A model generated the notes under the pieces. The model was not told the origin of the DNA. It saw nothing but the letters and a program-made list of their open reading frames with translations, and searched no databases. DNA of 35,305 bases from Anaerolinea sp. (GTDB taxonomy: Bacteria; Chloroflexota; Anaerolineae; Anaerolineales; Anaerolineaceae), in the NCBI GenBank assembly GCA_013824865.1, contig PNON01000023.1, forward strand, positions 1-35,305, written 5' to 3'. Within the stretch, counting starts at the first letter, position 1, and every line of letters starts with the position of its first letter. Shown piece after piece: positions 9,184 through 17,351 of the stretch. The translations under genes were made by a program, and so were the position numbers.

Positions 9184-9223
9184 AAACTCCTCCTCCACTC
9201 TGTCAACAGCTTACTCTGACTTT

Positions 9224-9252
9224 ATTTTACATCCATTCCACCTTATGCCCAA
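9224..9252 (-). promoter_or_regulatory. promoter for the FHA-permease operon
   Basis: On the minus strand: TTGGGC (9247-9252), a 17-base spacer, and TAAAAT (9224-9229). The leader to the ATG at 9183 would be about 35 bases. Confidence 0.45.
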
Positions 9253-9263
9253 GAAAATATTGT

Positions 9264-10142
9264 CTATGAAATCTTAATTCCAGAAAACAGATCCCGCAGC
9301 TTGATTCGCCCTCTGGGAGCCGGGTATGCTTGCATGAATAATTCCTTCTTTTGAAACAGCTGTCGAAGCCACGCTTGCGCTCCATTCGCCACCTCTGCCC
9401 CACCCTGGCTGATATGACATTTGGCCGCCCTGTCACGGATTTCCCTCACCGAAGTGTAATCAATGCTTGCGTGTACGGGAAAATGCTCGCGGGCAATGGA
9501 CAGCAGATCAATATCCCGGTTCGCCCCAAACTTCGACGGATCTTTACCAGAAAGCAGTATCATCAGGACAGCAGCCCATAAAAAAGATCGCGGCATGGTG
9601 TGAAAAAATAACTTTTGCGGTTGATGAGGGGGGATTCCATCGGGCTCAATGTATTTCAAATCACCAGCGAGCTGAAAAGCCCGGACAGTCGCACGCTGGA
9701 CGGCGATGTGGTCCGGATGTCGGTAACCGCCAATCGGGTCAAAAGTAAGCACAACCTGAGGGCGCAATTTACGGATTTGAGCTGCCACTTTGACAGCCAC
9801 TTCCTCCAACGGGGCGGCAGCCAGCGCCTGGTGGTGTTGGTTGTCCAGAGAACCCTGCATGCCCGAATCGCGATAATCAAGGAAATGCACGCCTTTCAAT
9901 CCCAGCACACCCGCAGCACAACGCAACTCCCCTTCCCGCACCTCAGCAATATCCTTATGCCCCTCCAGTAATTTTGGGTCCACCTCGCCCACCTCACCCC
10001 GCGTAGCGCAGACCAAATATACGTCCACCCCATTCCGGGCATAATAAGCAAGCGTCCCGCCCATGCCGAATGTCTCATCATCTGGGTGAGCTAAAACGGA
10101 TAGCAGGACTGGCTTTTGCTTCTCATTCTCCATAGTCTTCAT
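9264..10142 (-). CDS. PIG-L/LmbE family zinc deacetylase
   Basis: A 292-residue cytoplasmic deacetylase of N-acetylglucosaminyl-type substrates. The zinc motif AHPDDE is at residues 18-23 (ligands H19 and D22), and HPDH at 142-145 supplies the third ligand. TRGEVGEVD and YRDSGM resemble the mycothiol enzymes MshB and Mca, though bacillithiol BshB and sugar-lipid deacetylases share the fold. The start overlaps the moeZ stop (TAATG), and a second ATG lies three codons on. Coupling to a sulfur-carrier cluster hints at a low-molecular-weight thiol substrate; that is inference, since no glycosyltransferase or ligase of such a pathway is nearby. Confidence 0.88.
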   Translation of the reverse strand: MKTMENEKQKPVLLSVLAHPDDETFGMGGTLAYYARNGVDVYLVCATRGEVGEVDPKLLEGHKDIAEVREGELRCAAGVLGLKGVHFLDYRDSGMQGSLDNQHHQALAAAPLEEVAVKVAAQIRKLRPQVVLTFDPIGGYRHPDHIAVQRATVRAFQLAGDLKYIEPDGIPPHQPQKLFFHTMPRSFLWAAVLMILLSGKDPSKFGANRDIDLLSIAREHFPVHASIDYTSVREIRDRAAKCHISQGGAEVANGAQAWLRQLFQKKELFMQAYPAPRGRIKLRDLFSGIKIS

Positions 10143-11296
10143 TAATAAATCGGCAACCTTGAATCCACTTGCAAAGCCCAGGCGTTGATACCGCCACGCA
10201 GGTTATGCACCCTTGAAAAACCTTGCCTATTCAAGAGTCTGGCTGCATCCCGCGAGCGCACCCCGTTGCGGCAGAAAATCACCACTTCACACCCTGGCAG
10301 TAATTCGGTCAGCCTGTTTTCCAGGTCTGGCAACGGGATAGCAACTGCTCCTGATAGTGCAGAGATTGCTCGTTCGAATTCCTCGCGAACATCCAACAGC
10401 AGGGGCGGATGTTCGGAATCCAAAAGCTGCTTTAATTCCAACGGTTCAATGTCCCATTCCGATGCCAGCTGCTCAAATTCCTCCTGGATACCTGTCCGAC
10501 ACCAGGCCTCATAGTCAATGAGGTCTTTAATGATCGGTTGCGCACCACATATCTGGCATGCCTGTTTTTTCCGCACTTTTACCACCTCGGCGCTCATATC
10601 CAGCGCGTCAAAGAGCAACAACTTCCCGATCAATGGACTGCCTGCGCCAGTTACCAGTTTGATGACCTCAGCAGCCTGGATGGAACCAATGATGCCCGGC
10701 AGCACACCCATCACTCCAACACTCGAGCAACTTGGGATGACGCCAGGTGGAGGAGGCTCTGAAAACAGACAGCGATAGCAGGGACCGTCATCCACACCAA
10801 AAACGCTTACCTGGCCTTCAAAACGAAAAATGGAGCCATAGACATACGTCTTCTTGGTCAGCACCGCAAGGTCGTTCAGCAGGTAGCGGGTGGGAATGTT
10901 ATCCGTTCCATCCACCAGGATATCGTAACCGGCGGAAATTTCCCGGGCATTCCCGGCGTTAAATTCCAGCGGCAAGGCGTTCACCTCGATCTCCGGGTTG
11001 ATGCTGCGCACCCTTTCTGCTGCGCATACAGCTTTCTGCTCCCCCTCCTGTTGGACCGAATACAGGATCTGGCGCTGCAAGTTGGATAGCTCAACCCGAT
11101 CATAATCCACCAGCCCCAGCTTGCCAATTCCAGCAGCTGCAAGGTAAGCCGCAATTGGCGATCCCAATCCACCCATGCCGACAATTAACACAGAAGCCGC
11201 TTTCAGGCGCTGCTGCCCGCGCACACCGATCTGTGGTAACAGCAGGTGACGTGAGTAACGAGCGACCTCCTCTATGGTTAAGGGTGGTAATATCAT
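10142..11296 (-). CDS. MoeZ-like sulfur-carrier adenylyltransferase with C-terminal rhodanese domain
   Basis: Activates the C-terminal glycine of a ubiquitin-like sulfur carrier by adenylation and then transfers sulfur to it. Residues 1-245 are an E1-like ThiF/MoeB domain: ATP loop GMGGLGS (40-46), R137 in the DNIPTR motif, and four zinc cysteines (C173, C176, C247, C250). Residues about 275-384 form a rhodanese domain with active-site loop CRNGVRS (342-348, C342 carrying persulfide). This architecture matches mycobacterial MoeZ/MoeBR. The gene directly abuts the carrier gene upstream and overlaps the deacetylase downstream, so all are likely one transcript. No moaE or thiG is in the window, so molybdopterin or thiamine roles are not supported here. 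Confidence 0.9.
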   Translation of the reverse strand: MILPPLTIEEVARYSRHLLLPQIGVRGQQRLKAASVLIVGMGGLGSPIAAYLAAAGIGKLGLVDYDRVELSNLQRQILYSVQQEGEQKAVCAAERVRSINPEIEVNALPLEFNAGNAREISAGYDILVDGTDNIPTRYLLNDLAVLTKKTYVYGSIFRFEGQVSVFGVDDGPCYRCLFSEPPPPGVIPSCSSVGVMGVLPGIIGSIQAAEVIKLVTGAGSPLIGKLLLFDALDMSAEVVKVRKKQACQICGAQPIIKDLIDYEAWCRTGIQEEFEQLASEWDIEPLELKQLLDSEHPPLLLDVREEFERAISALSGAVAIPLPDLENRLTELLPGCEVVIFCRNGVRSRDAARLLNRQGFSRVHNLRGGINAWALQVDSRLPIY

Positions 11297-11569
11297 TCAA
11301 CCTCCAGCAATACCAGGCACCAGGATGACCACATCTTCCGCATTCAGTTTGGTCTGCATGATAGAGTCGCGGGGAATCTCTTCCCCACATAGAAAAAGAT
11401 GGACGAAGAAATGCAGTTTACCTTTTCGGTTAACCAGGTGCTGCCATAATTCCGGGTATTGCTTGGCCAGGTTAGTCAGCAATTCACCCACAGTAGAACC
11501 ATCCAATAATAGCAGCGATTGACCGGAAGTATAGTATTGAAAAGTCTGGGGAATTTTCAAGGTGGGCAT
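11297..11569 (-). CDS. CysO/MoaD/ThiS-like sulfur carrier protein (second copy)
   Basis: A 90-residue ubiquitin-fold carrier ending in Gly-Gly (VPGIAGG). The glycine terminus is thiocarboxylated by the MoeZ-like enzyme encoded immediately downstream. The layout TFQYYTSGQ ... VGELLTNLAKQYPEL ... ILVPGIAGG resembles mycobacterial CysO, whose sulfur enters O-phosphoserine to make cysteine. The ATG lacks a good Shine-Dalgarno sequence; TAGAAT lies six bases upstream, so it may also have its own leaderless start. Its acceptor enzyme (CysM-like) and the Mec+ peptidase are not in the window. Confidence 0.82.
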   Translation of the reverse strand: MPTLKIPQTFQYYTSGQSLLLLDGSTVGELLTNLAKQYPELWQHLVNRKGKLHFFVHLFLCGEEIPRDSIMQTKLNAEDVVILVPGIAGG

Positions 11570-11599
11570 TGAATCATTCTACCATATGTAAAAAAAGGG

Positions 11600-11869
11600 T
11601 TACCCACCGGAAGCGGTCGGCACGATGCGGATGTGGTCACCAGCATTGACCGGGGTCTCAAAGCCCTGAAGGGAAAATATCTCTTCCTGATTGAGGTAGA
11701 TTAAGACATTGGCAGAAAGGATCCCCCAGTGGGTGTAAAAATGAGTCCTTAACTCCGGGAATTGGTGGAAAAGGTCCTCCATCACCATTCCGATGGAGTT
11801 ACCTTTCACCTCGACTTCATCCTTCCAGCCGGTGAAAGGCTGAAAATACATGGGGATTTTTAACCGCAT
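11600..11869 (-). CDS. CysO/MoaD/ThiS-like sulfur carrier protein (first copy)
   Basis: An 89-residue paralogue of the next gene, also with a Gly-Gly end (VPTASGG) and the CysO-like pattern FQPFTGWKDEV ... HIRIVPTASGG. A clear GAGGAA lies five bases before its ATG. It is the first gene of the cluster, behind a promoter with a perfect -35. The two carriers differ across most of their length, so they may serve different acceptors rather than being a recent duplication. Confidence 0.82.
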   Translation of the reverse strand: MRLKIPMYFQPFTGWKDEVEVKGNSIGMVMEDLFHQFPELRTHFYTHWGILSANVLIYLNQEEIFSLQGFETPVNAGDHIRIVPTASGG

Positions 11870-11889
11870 CTTGTTCCTCTTTCATATCT

Positions 11890-11917
11890 ATCCTAACCGA
11901 CCGCATTTATTTGTCAA
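11890..11917 (-). promoter_or_regulatory. promoter of the sulfur-carrier cluster
   Basis: On the minus strand: perfect TTGACA (11912-11917), a 16-base spacer, and TAGGAT (11890-11895). The -35 overlaps the -35 of the divergent plus-strand promoter. Confidence 0.6.
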
Positions 11918-11939
11918 GGTTTTTGATTATGGTTACAAT
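11911..11939 (+). promoter_or_regulatory. leaderless promoter of the DHH-CBS-nucleotidyltransferase gene
   Basis: TTGTCA (11911-11916), a 17-base spacer, and TACAAT (11934-11939). The ATG at 11946 follows the -10 by six bases, which is where transcription should begin. No Shine-Dalgarno sequence can fit. Confidence 0.65.
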
Positions 11940-11945
11940 TGACTC

Positions 11946-14624
11946 ATGAATATCATCCTCACACACGAGCAGGCGGATTTCGATGCCATCGCTGGATTGT
12001 TGGGCACCAGCCTTATCCAGGGATCTGCCCTGCCAGTGCTACCGCGTAAAATGAATCGCAATGTGCGCTCCTTCTTATCCCTGCATGGCAGCGAGCTTCC
12101 TTTCGTGGAGGCACGAGATCTATCCGCCGGGGTAGAACTCGAACTCGTCACCCTGGTGGATACCCAATCCCTGGTGACATTAAAAGGTTTCACCCGAAAA
12201 ACACGGGTGCAAGTGATCGATCACCACATGGAAAAAGGAACCCTCGATCCAGAGTGGTCTGTCCGCTGCGAACAAGTGGGAGCTGTAACTACCCTCCTGG
12301 TGGAAGCCATCCAGGAAAGCACGCGCCGGCTTACTACCACGCAAAGCACACTGCTCCTGTTGGGTATCTATGAAGATACCGGTTCATTGAGCTATGCCTC
12401 GACCACCTCACGTGATATCCGCGCAGCTGCGTACTTGCTGGAGCAAGGCGCCAGTTTGAGCATTGCCATCAATTACTTAAATCCCCCACTTTCTGAAGAA
12501 CAACGTTTGGTTAATGACCGACTGCTGGAGAAAGCTGAGACCCACCTGATACATGGCCTGCGCATTGTGATTGCTGCGACATCCGCGCTTGAAATTTCGG
12601 AAGAAGTCTCTAGCATCGCGCATAAAATGCGCGATCTGCTGGAACCGGATGGCCTCATTATCATAGTAGCCACCGAGGAGGGGTACCGCCTTGTGCTGCG
12701 ATCAACCAGCGACCAGGTGAACGTAGCCCTCATAGCCACACATTTTAACGGAGGCGGGCATGAGCGTGCGGCTGCGGCTCTTGTACATCGTCCTTCCGGA
12801 GCAGGTGCAGATAAAGACGCTGAAGAATTAGAACGTATCAAAAAAGAATTACTGCGCATTCTTCCATCCATGATCCAACAGCCCATTACCGTGCGTCAGA
12901 TTATGTCTCGCAAGCCCCGCCTCATTCCGCCTTCCCTCTCAGCAGCAGAAGCTTCTAAATTGATGCAGAAGTACGGTTACGAAGGTTTCCCGGTGGTGGA
13001 AAACGGCCGGGTTTCGGGTTTGCTCACCCGGCGTTCGGTGGATCGCTCGCTCGCTCACAAATTAGACCTGCCAGCATCCAGCCTGATGGAAGCAGGCAGT
13101 GTGGTCGTCTCCCCGGAGGATACACTGGATCATTTACAAGAAGTGATGACCGAAACTGGCTGGGGGCAGGTCCCGGTTTTTGACCCTGATAAAAACGAGA
13201 TCACGGGAATCGTCACCCGCACTGATTTGCTCAAAGTACTTTCCACCCGTCAACCTCGCAAGCGCGTGCATCATCTCGCCTCCCAATTGGATGGCAGCCT
13301 TCCGGTTGAGCAAGTTGCACTGCTTAAAACGATTGCTGATCAGGCAACGAAATTGGGGATGGCAGCTTACGTGGTGGGCGGTTTTGTGCGGGATCTGATC
13401 CTCGGCCGACCCGTAACTGATTTTGATATTGTGGTCGAGGGGGATGCCATTTGCCTGACCCAAGTGCTGGTGGACAAATTTGGCGGGCGTATGGTTTACC
13501 ATAACCGTTTTGGTACTGCCAAATGGTATCTTGACACAAATTCCATGGCATTGCAGGCAATTTATACTACTATTAAGAATCCGGTATTACCAACTCTACC
13601 CGCCAGCCTGGATTTGATCACCGCTAGAACTGAGTTTTACGACCATCCCACCGCCTTACCAACCGTGGAACGTTCCAGCATAAAGCTTGATTTGCATCGC
13701 CGGGATTTTACTATCAACACCATGGCCATCCGTCTGGATGGTCAGCATTATGGCGAGTTATTAGACCATTATGGCGGATATAACGACCTGAAAAAAGGTG
13801 TCATAAGGGTGCTGCACTCACTCTCCTTCATTGACGATCCCACCCGCGCCATCCGGGCCATCCGTTTCGAACAGCGTTTCGATTTCAAGATCGAAGAACG
13901 TACTTTTGACCTTATGCTGGAAGCCGCCGGACAATTGAAAAGTATCACCGGTGAACGCATCCGACATGAGCTTGACTTGTTGTTTTTTGAAGAGCGGGTT
14001 TCCCGCATGCTTAACCGCCTGTCAGAGACCGGCTTGCTATCCAGTATTCACCCTGCTTTGGGTTGGGATCCAGCCCACTCTGAAAATATTTCTCAGCTCC
14101 TTGCAGACACCCCTTCTGCCGAGTGGGAACTACCCGAACGGATGTGGGGACACCCTTTGTGCAGGGTGTTGGGTTACACCTTCTGGTTGATGAACCTCAC
14201 TGAGGTAGGTCTCCGATCTGTGATACGAAGGTTGCACATACCGGCTAATATTGCGGAAGTCATCCAGCAATCACGCTCATTATCCGCGAACATTAAAGAT
14301 CTTGTCGGAAAGGCTCCTTCCACCATCTGTGCGCGATTGGATGACATCAATCTGGCTGCGATTCGCTGCGTCTACTATCATAATCAAGACCCTGCAGAGC
14401 AGGCTCTTATCAACGACTATATCTTACACTTACGAAAGATCGAGCCAGGTATCGATGGACATGACCTGCTCACCATGGGTATTCCCACGGGACCACACTA
14501 CCGGTTCATCCTGGATGAACTCAAAGGTGCTTGGCTTGACGGGAAGATTAGCTCCCGCGAACAAGAGACAATCGTCCTGGCTGATCTGGTGCGTAAATAC
14601 ACCAGCCCTACTTTATCGGATTGA
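11946..14624 (+). CDS. DHH/DHHA1 - CBS - CBS - tRNA nucleotidyltransferase/poly(A) polymerase fusion
   Basis: An 892-residue cytoplasmic protein with three functional parts. Residues 1-310 are a DHH phosphoesterase: motif HEQADFDA (7-14), the DHH triad (92-94) and the DHHA1 loop GGGH (269-272), as in NrnA-type nanoRNases. Two CBS domains follow (about 315-370 and 378-437) and may sense adenine nucleotides. Residues about 460-892 are a class II nucleotidyltransferase: head motif GGFVRD with catalytic D492 and D494, then RRDFTINTMA (585-594) and DPTRAIRAIRF (630-641), ending in GIPTGPHYRFIL. Proteins of this layout are known and include A-adding tRNA enzymes; whether this one adds CCA, CC or A only cannot be read from sequence. 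The stop overlaps the next gene. Confidence 0.92.
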   Translation: MNIILTHEQADFDAIAGLLGTSLIQGSALPVLPRKMNRNVRSFLSLHGSELPFVEARDLSAGVELELVTLVDTQSLVTLKGFTRKTRVQVIDHHMEKGTLDPEWSVRCEQVGAVTTLLVEAIQESTRRLTTTQSTLLLLGIYEDTGSLSYASTTSRDIRAAAYLLEQGASLSIAINYLNPPLSEEQRLVNDRLLEKAETHLIHGLRIVIAATSALEISEEVSSIAHKMRDLLEPDGLIIIVATEEGYRLVLRSTSDQVNVALIATHFNGGGHERAAAALVHRPSGAGADKDAEELERIKKELLRILPSMIQQPITVRQIMSRKPRLIPPSLSAAEASKLMQKYGYEGFPVVENGRVSGLLTRRSVDRSLAHKLDLPASSLMEAGSVVVSPEDTLDHLQEVMTETGWGQVPVFDPDKNEITGIVTRTDLLKVLSTRQPRKRVHHLASQLDGSLPVEQVALLKTIADQATKLGMAAYVVGGFVRDLILGRPVTDFDIVVEGDAICLTQVLVDKFGGRMVYHNRFGTAKWYLDTNSMALQAIYTTIKNPVLPTLPASLDLITARTEFYDHPTALPTVERSSIKLDLHRRDFTINTMAIRLDGQHYGELLDHYGGYNDLKKGVIRVLHSLSFIDDPTRAIRAIRFEQRFDFKIEERTFDLMLEAAGQLKSITGERIRHELDLLFFEERVSRMLNRLSETGLLSSIHPALGWDPAHSENISQLLADTPSAEWELPERMWGHPLCRVLGYTFWLMNLTEVGLRSVIRRLHIPANIAEVIQQSRSLSANIKDLVGKAPSTICARLDDINLAAIRCVYYHNQDPAEQALINDYILHLRKIEPGIDGHDLLTMGIPTGPHYRFILDELKGAWLDGKISSREQETIVLADLVRKYTSPTLSD

Positions 14625-15157
14625 TGAGCATTCCCCCGGTAAACCTCGTAATCCGCAAGATCAATATTACTGATTTGCCCTACCTGGAATGGGAGGGGGA
14701 ATTTGCCCATTTCCGGCGGCTATATCATGAGGTGTACACCCAATCTCTGACCCGCAAGGCGGTGATGTGGCTGGCTGAAGACCCATCCCATCATCTCATG
14801 GGTCAATTGTTCATTCAGCTTAAAACCCGCAGGGTTGACCTGGCGGATGGTCGCTACCGCGCATATCTCTTTGGTTTTCGGGTCAAACCTGAGTATCAAA
14901 ACCAGGGAGTTGGCCGTCAGATGTTGCTCAAAGCTGAGCAGGACCTCATTCATCGCCGCTTCCGTCGAGTCTGCTTAAATGTTATCCAGACCAACCCACG
15001 TGCCAGACAGTTTTATCAGCGGTATGGCTACCAGGTGCTTGGTTCGGATGCGGGCATCTGGAACTACCAGGATAACGATGGTCTCTGGCATAATATGGAA
15101 GAGCCTGCCTGGCGGATGGAAAAAGAACTCGTCCAATCCATAAGCCTTATGAAATAA
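14624..15157 (+). CDS. GNAT family N-acetyltransferase
   Basis: A 177-residue single-domain acetyltransferase of unknown substrate. Motif A is VKPEYQNQGVGRQML (QNQGVG is the acetyl-CoA loop), followed by NPRARQFYQRYGYQVLG. The ATG at 14624 shares one base with the upstream stop (TGATG). A TTG one codon earlier keeps the frame but is less likely. Translational coupling suggests co-expression with the DHH-CBS-nucleotidyltransferase, but no shared pathway is evident. Confidence 0.85.
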   Translation: MSIPPVNLVIRKINITDLPYLEWEGEFAHFRRLYHEVYTQSLTRKAVMWLAEDPSHHLMGQLFIQLKTRRVDLADGRYRAYLFGFRVKPEYQNQGVGRQMLLKAEQDLIHRRFRRVCLNVIQTNPRARQFYQRYGYQVLGSDAGIWNYQDNDGLWHNMEEPAWRMEKELVQSISLMK

Positions 15158-15160
15158 AAA

Positions 15161-15184
15161 AGAGGAAGACTTGCGCCTTCCTCT
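15161..15184. terminator. terminator between the convergent GNAT and EF-G-like genes
   Basis: An 8-base-pair stem (AGAGGAAG with CTTCCTCT) with an 8-base loop. On the minus strand it runs into TTTTTTATTTC, so it is a good terminator for the EF-G-like gene. On the plus strand the T-tract is missing. Confidence 0.75.
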
Positions 15185-15205
15185 CATGATTGTCAGCCAA
15201 TCATA

Positions 15206-17278
15206 TTAATCATCTTTGTGGTTCGCTTGTTCCTTCTGGCGGGCTGCAATAATCTCAGCTGTGATGTGTGCTGGAACAACTTCATAATGATCGAATTCCA
15301 TTTCAAAAACACCGCGGCCGCCAGTGATGGAACGTAGCTGGGTGGTATATCGCAGCATTTCCGCGAGCGGAACATGCGCGTTGACCACGGAGTGGCCTTT
15401 CTCGGTGTTCATTCCTTGCACTCGAGCGCGGCGGGTATTCAAGTCTCCCAGAACATCCCCCATGTTATCTTCAGGCACAATAATCTTCACCAACATGATG
15501 GGCTCATTCAACACCGGATTGGCGTCTTTAAAGGCCAGCTTGAAGGCTTCGCGGCCAGCAATTTCAAATGCGATCGGTTTTGAATCCACCGGGTGTTCCT
15601 TACCATCAAAAACAGCAACTTTCACACGTTGCACCGGGTAACCGGCGATAACGCCTTCTTTCATGACACTACGAACGCCTTTTTCAATCGCGGGCATGTA
15701 ACTGGAAGATACAGATCCGCCGAAGACATCATTGACAAATTCGAAATCTGCGTCAACCAGCGGTTCCACCCGCAGGTGAACTTCACCAAATTGACCTGAA
15801 CCGCCAGTTTGTTTCTTATGCCGGTACATGGCTTGAGCTTTCTTGTTGATGGTTTCGGTGTAAGGAACTTTGGGCTCTTCTGTCAGGAAACCCACCTGAA
15901 ATTTAGCCTCTGAGCGGCGGATGGCCACGTCAATATGCTGATCGCCCATTCCTTGCAAGATAGTCTGGGCAGTGGAGGCTGCCTGATGCCAGGAGAGCGT
16001 CAGGTCCTCTTCGCACAGGCGGGTCAGGGTAGGGCTGATCTTGGTGGAATCGGCCTGGGTCTTGGGCAATATCGCCACCTGGTAAAGCGCTTTGGGGTAT
16101 ATGGGCATCGGCAGGTTGATGAGATGAGCTTTATCGCAAATGGTATTTCCAGTTGAGGTTTCGCTCAGCTTGGCTACCAATCCGATATCCCCGCTGTGGA
16201 CGACTTTGACCGGTGTGCTGTGGTTGCCGCGCATAAACTGAAGCGCGCCGAGGCGCTCTTCAATGCCCTTGGTATTGTTCCACACCCGTGTGTCCGCGTT
16301 GATCGTACCGGAATATACCCGGAAGTATGTCTGCTTGCCCACGAATGGATCAGCAGTTGTTTTCCAGGTGTAAACAGCCAGGGGGGCAGAATCGCTGGCT
16401 TTCAAAGATACTTCGCCTTCTTTGCCCTGGGCAACAACCGGAGCAGCCTCCACCGGGGAAGGCAGGAGGGTTATGATGGCATCCAGCAACGGCTGCAAAC
16501 CCAGCTCATGTCCGCCTGCCGCGCAGAAAACTGGTACGAAAGACCCGTTTTTAATAACGGCTTTCAAACCAGTAATAATCTCGCTGTCGCTTAATTCACC
16601 AGACTCCAGGTATTTTTCCAGCAGCGCGTCTTCGCCTTCAGCTGCTGCCTCAGTTAAATTGGTGCGGGCTTCCTTGGCCACGTCCTGCAATTCAGCCGGA
16701 ATATCCACCACTGTCTTACCATCGCCTTTATAGGCCTTCATGGTGATCAGGTCGATCACGCCCTGGAAGGCGGCTTTTTCACCCCATGGTAATTGCACAG
16801 GAATTAGTCGTGATTCGGTGTTGTCCTGTACTGAAGCCAGCGCCTGCTTGAAATTGGCATTGTCACGGTCAAGTTTGTTAACCACCAGGAAACGCGGGAG
16901 GAGGAACTGATCGCAGTTCTTCCAGGCCAACTCGGTACCCACTTCGTAGCCGGATACCGCATCCACCAGCACGATGGCTCCATCTGCCACCCGCAACGCT
17001 GATATAACCTCACCCACGAAATCGGTGTAGCCGGGGGTATCCAGAATATTGATCTTGACATCCTTGTATTCAACGGGGAGCACTGATGTGGAGAGTGAAA
17101 TACTCCTGCGCTTCTCTTCGTCCTCGAAATCCGATACTGTAGTTCCATCTTCGATCCTACCCAGGCGGGTGGTTGCACCAGTAAAGTGTAATAATGCCTC
17201 CGCGAGCATGGTCTTGCCAGCGCTGGAGTGTGAAACCAGGGCGATGTTCCTAATGAATTCAGTGGTGTATTCTTTCAT
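15206..17278 (-). CDS. elongation factor G-like translational GTPase (EF-G paralogue)
   Basis: A 690-residue protein with the full five-domain EF-G layout. G1 is SHSSAGKT (residues 16-23), G3 is DTPGY (80-84) and G4 is NKLD (134-137). Domain IV to V ends in GRGVFEMEFDHYEVVP. Two positions differ from canonical EF-G: G1 lacks the usual histidine/aspartate pattern (GHIDHGKT), and the switch II histidine of DTPGH is tyrosine. The same tyrosine occurs in the Thermus EF-G-2 class, so this is likely the paralogue rather than the main translocase. Its role is unknown; slow or uncoupled GTP hydrolysis is plausible. It has its own promoter and terminator. Confidence 0.88.
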   Translation of the reverse strand: MKEYTTEFIRNIALVSHSSAGKTMLAEALLHFTGATTRLGRIEDGTTVSDFEDEEKRRSISLSTSVLPVEYKDVKINILDTPGYTDFVGEVISALRVADGAIVLVDAVSGYEVGTELAWKNCDQFLLPRFLVVNKLDRDNANFKQALASVQDNTESRLIPVQLPWGEKAAFQGVIDLITMKAYKGDGKTVVDIPAELQDVAKEARTNLTEAAAEGEDALLEKYLESGELSDSEIITGLKAVIKNGSFVPVFCAAGGHELGLQPLLDAIITLLPSPVEAAPVVAQGKEGEVSLKASDSAPLAVYTWKTTADPFVGKQTYFRVYSGTINADTRVWNNTKGIEERLGALQFMRGNHSTPVKVVHSGDIGLVAKLSETSTGNTICDKAHLINLPMPIYPKALYQVAILPKTQADSTKISPTLTRLCEEDLTLSWHQAASTAQTILQGMGDQHIDVAIRRSEAKFQVGFLTEEPKVPYTETINKKAQAMYRHKKQTGGSGQFGEVHLRVEPLVDADFEFVNDVFGGSVSSSYMPAIEKGVRSVMKEGVIAGYPVQRVKVAVFDGKEHPVDSKPIAFEIAGREAFKLAFKDANPVLNEPIMLVKIIVPEDNMGDVLGDLNTRRARVQGMNTEKGHSVVNAHVPLAEMLRYTTQLRSITGGRGVFEMEFDHYEVVPAHITAEIIAARQKEQANHKDD

Positions 17279-17322
17279 TAATTAATACCTTCCTAGCCTT
17301 CAAGTTTTTTGGACGTCTGTCT

Positions 17323-17351
17323 ATTTTAAGGTATGAAGGCTCATTTGTAAA
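17323..17351 (-). promoter_or_regulatory. promoter of the EF-G-like gene
   Basis: On the minus strand: TTTACA (17346-17351), exactly 17 bases, and TAAAAT (17323-17328), each five of six matches to consensus. The leader is about 38 bases, with AGGAAGG upstream of the ATG. An 8-base inverted repeat AGCCTTCA/TGAAGGCT (17295-17302 and 17334-17341) brackets the -10. Confidence 0.65.

Noticed and set aside
8563-9198. Longer FHA frame from the GTG at 9198
   Set aside because: The ATG at 9183 follows GGAGGAG directly and the five extra residues are encoded by that ribosome-binding site.
10142-11869. Molybdopterin (MoaD-MoeB) or thiamine (ThiS-ThiF) operon
   Set aside because: No moaE, moaA or thiG nearby; the carrier ends and the rhodanese fusion fit the CysO/MoeZ type better, though those pathways cannot be excluded.
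12473-12886. Minus-strand frames inside the DHH-CBS-nucleotidyltransferase gene
   Set aside because: Low-complexity Ser/Arg-rich translations opposite a gene with all its motifs intact.
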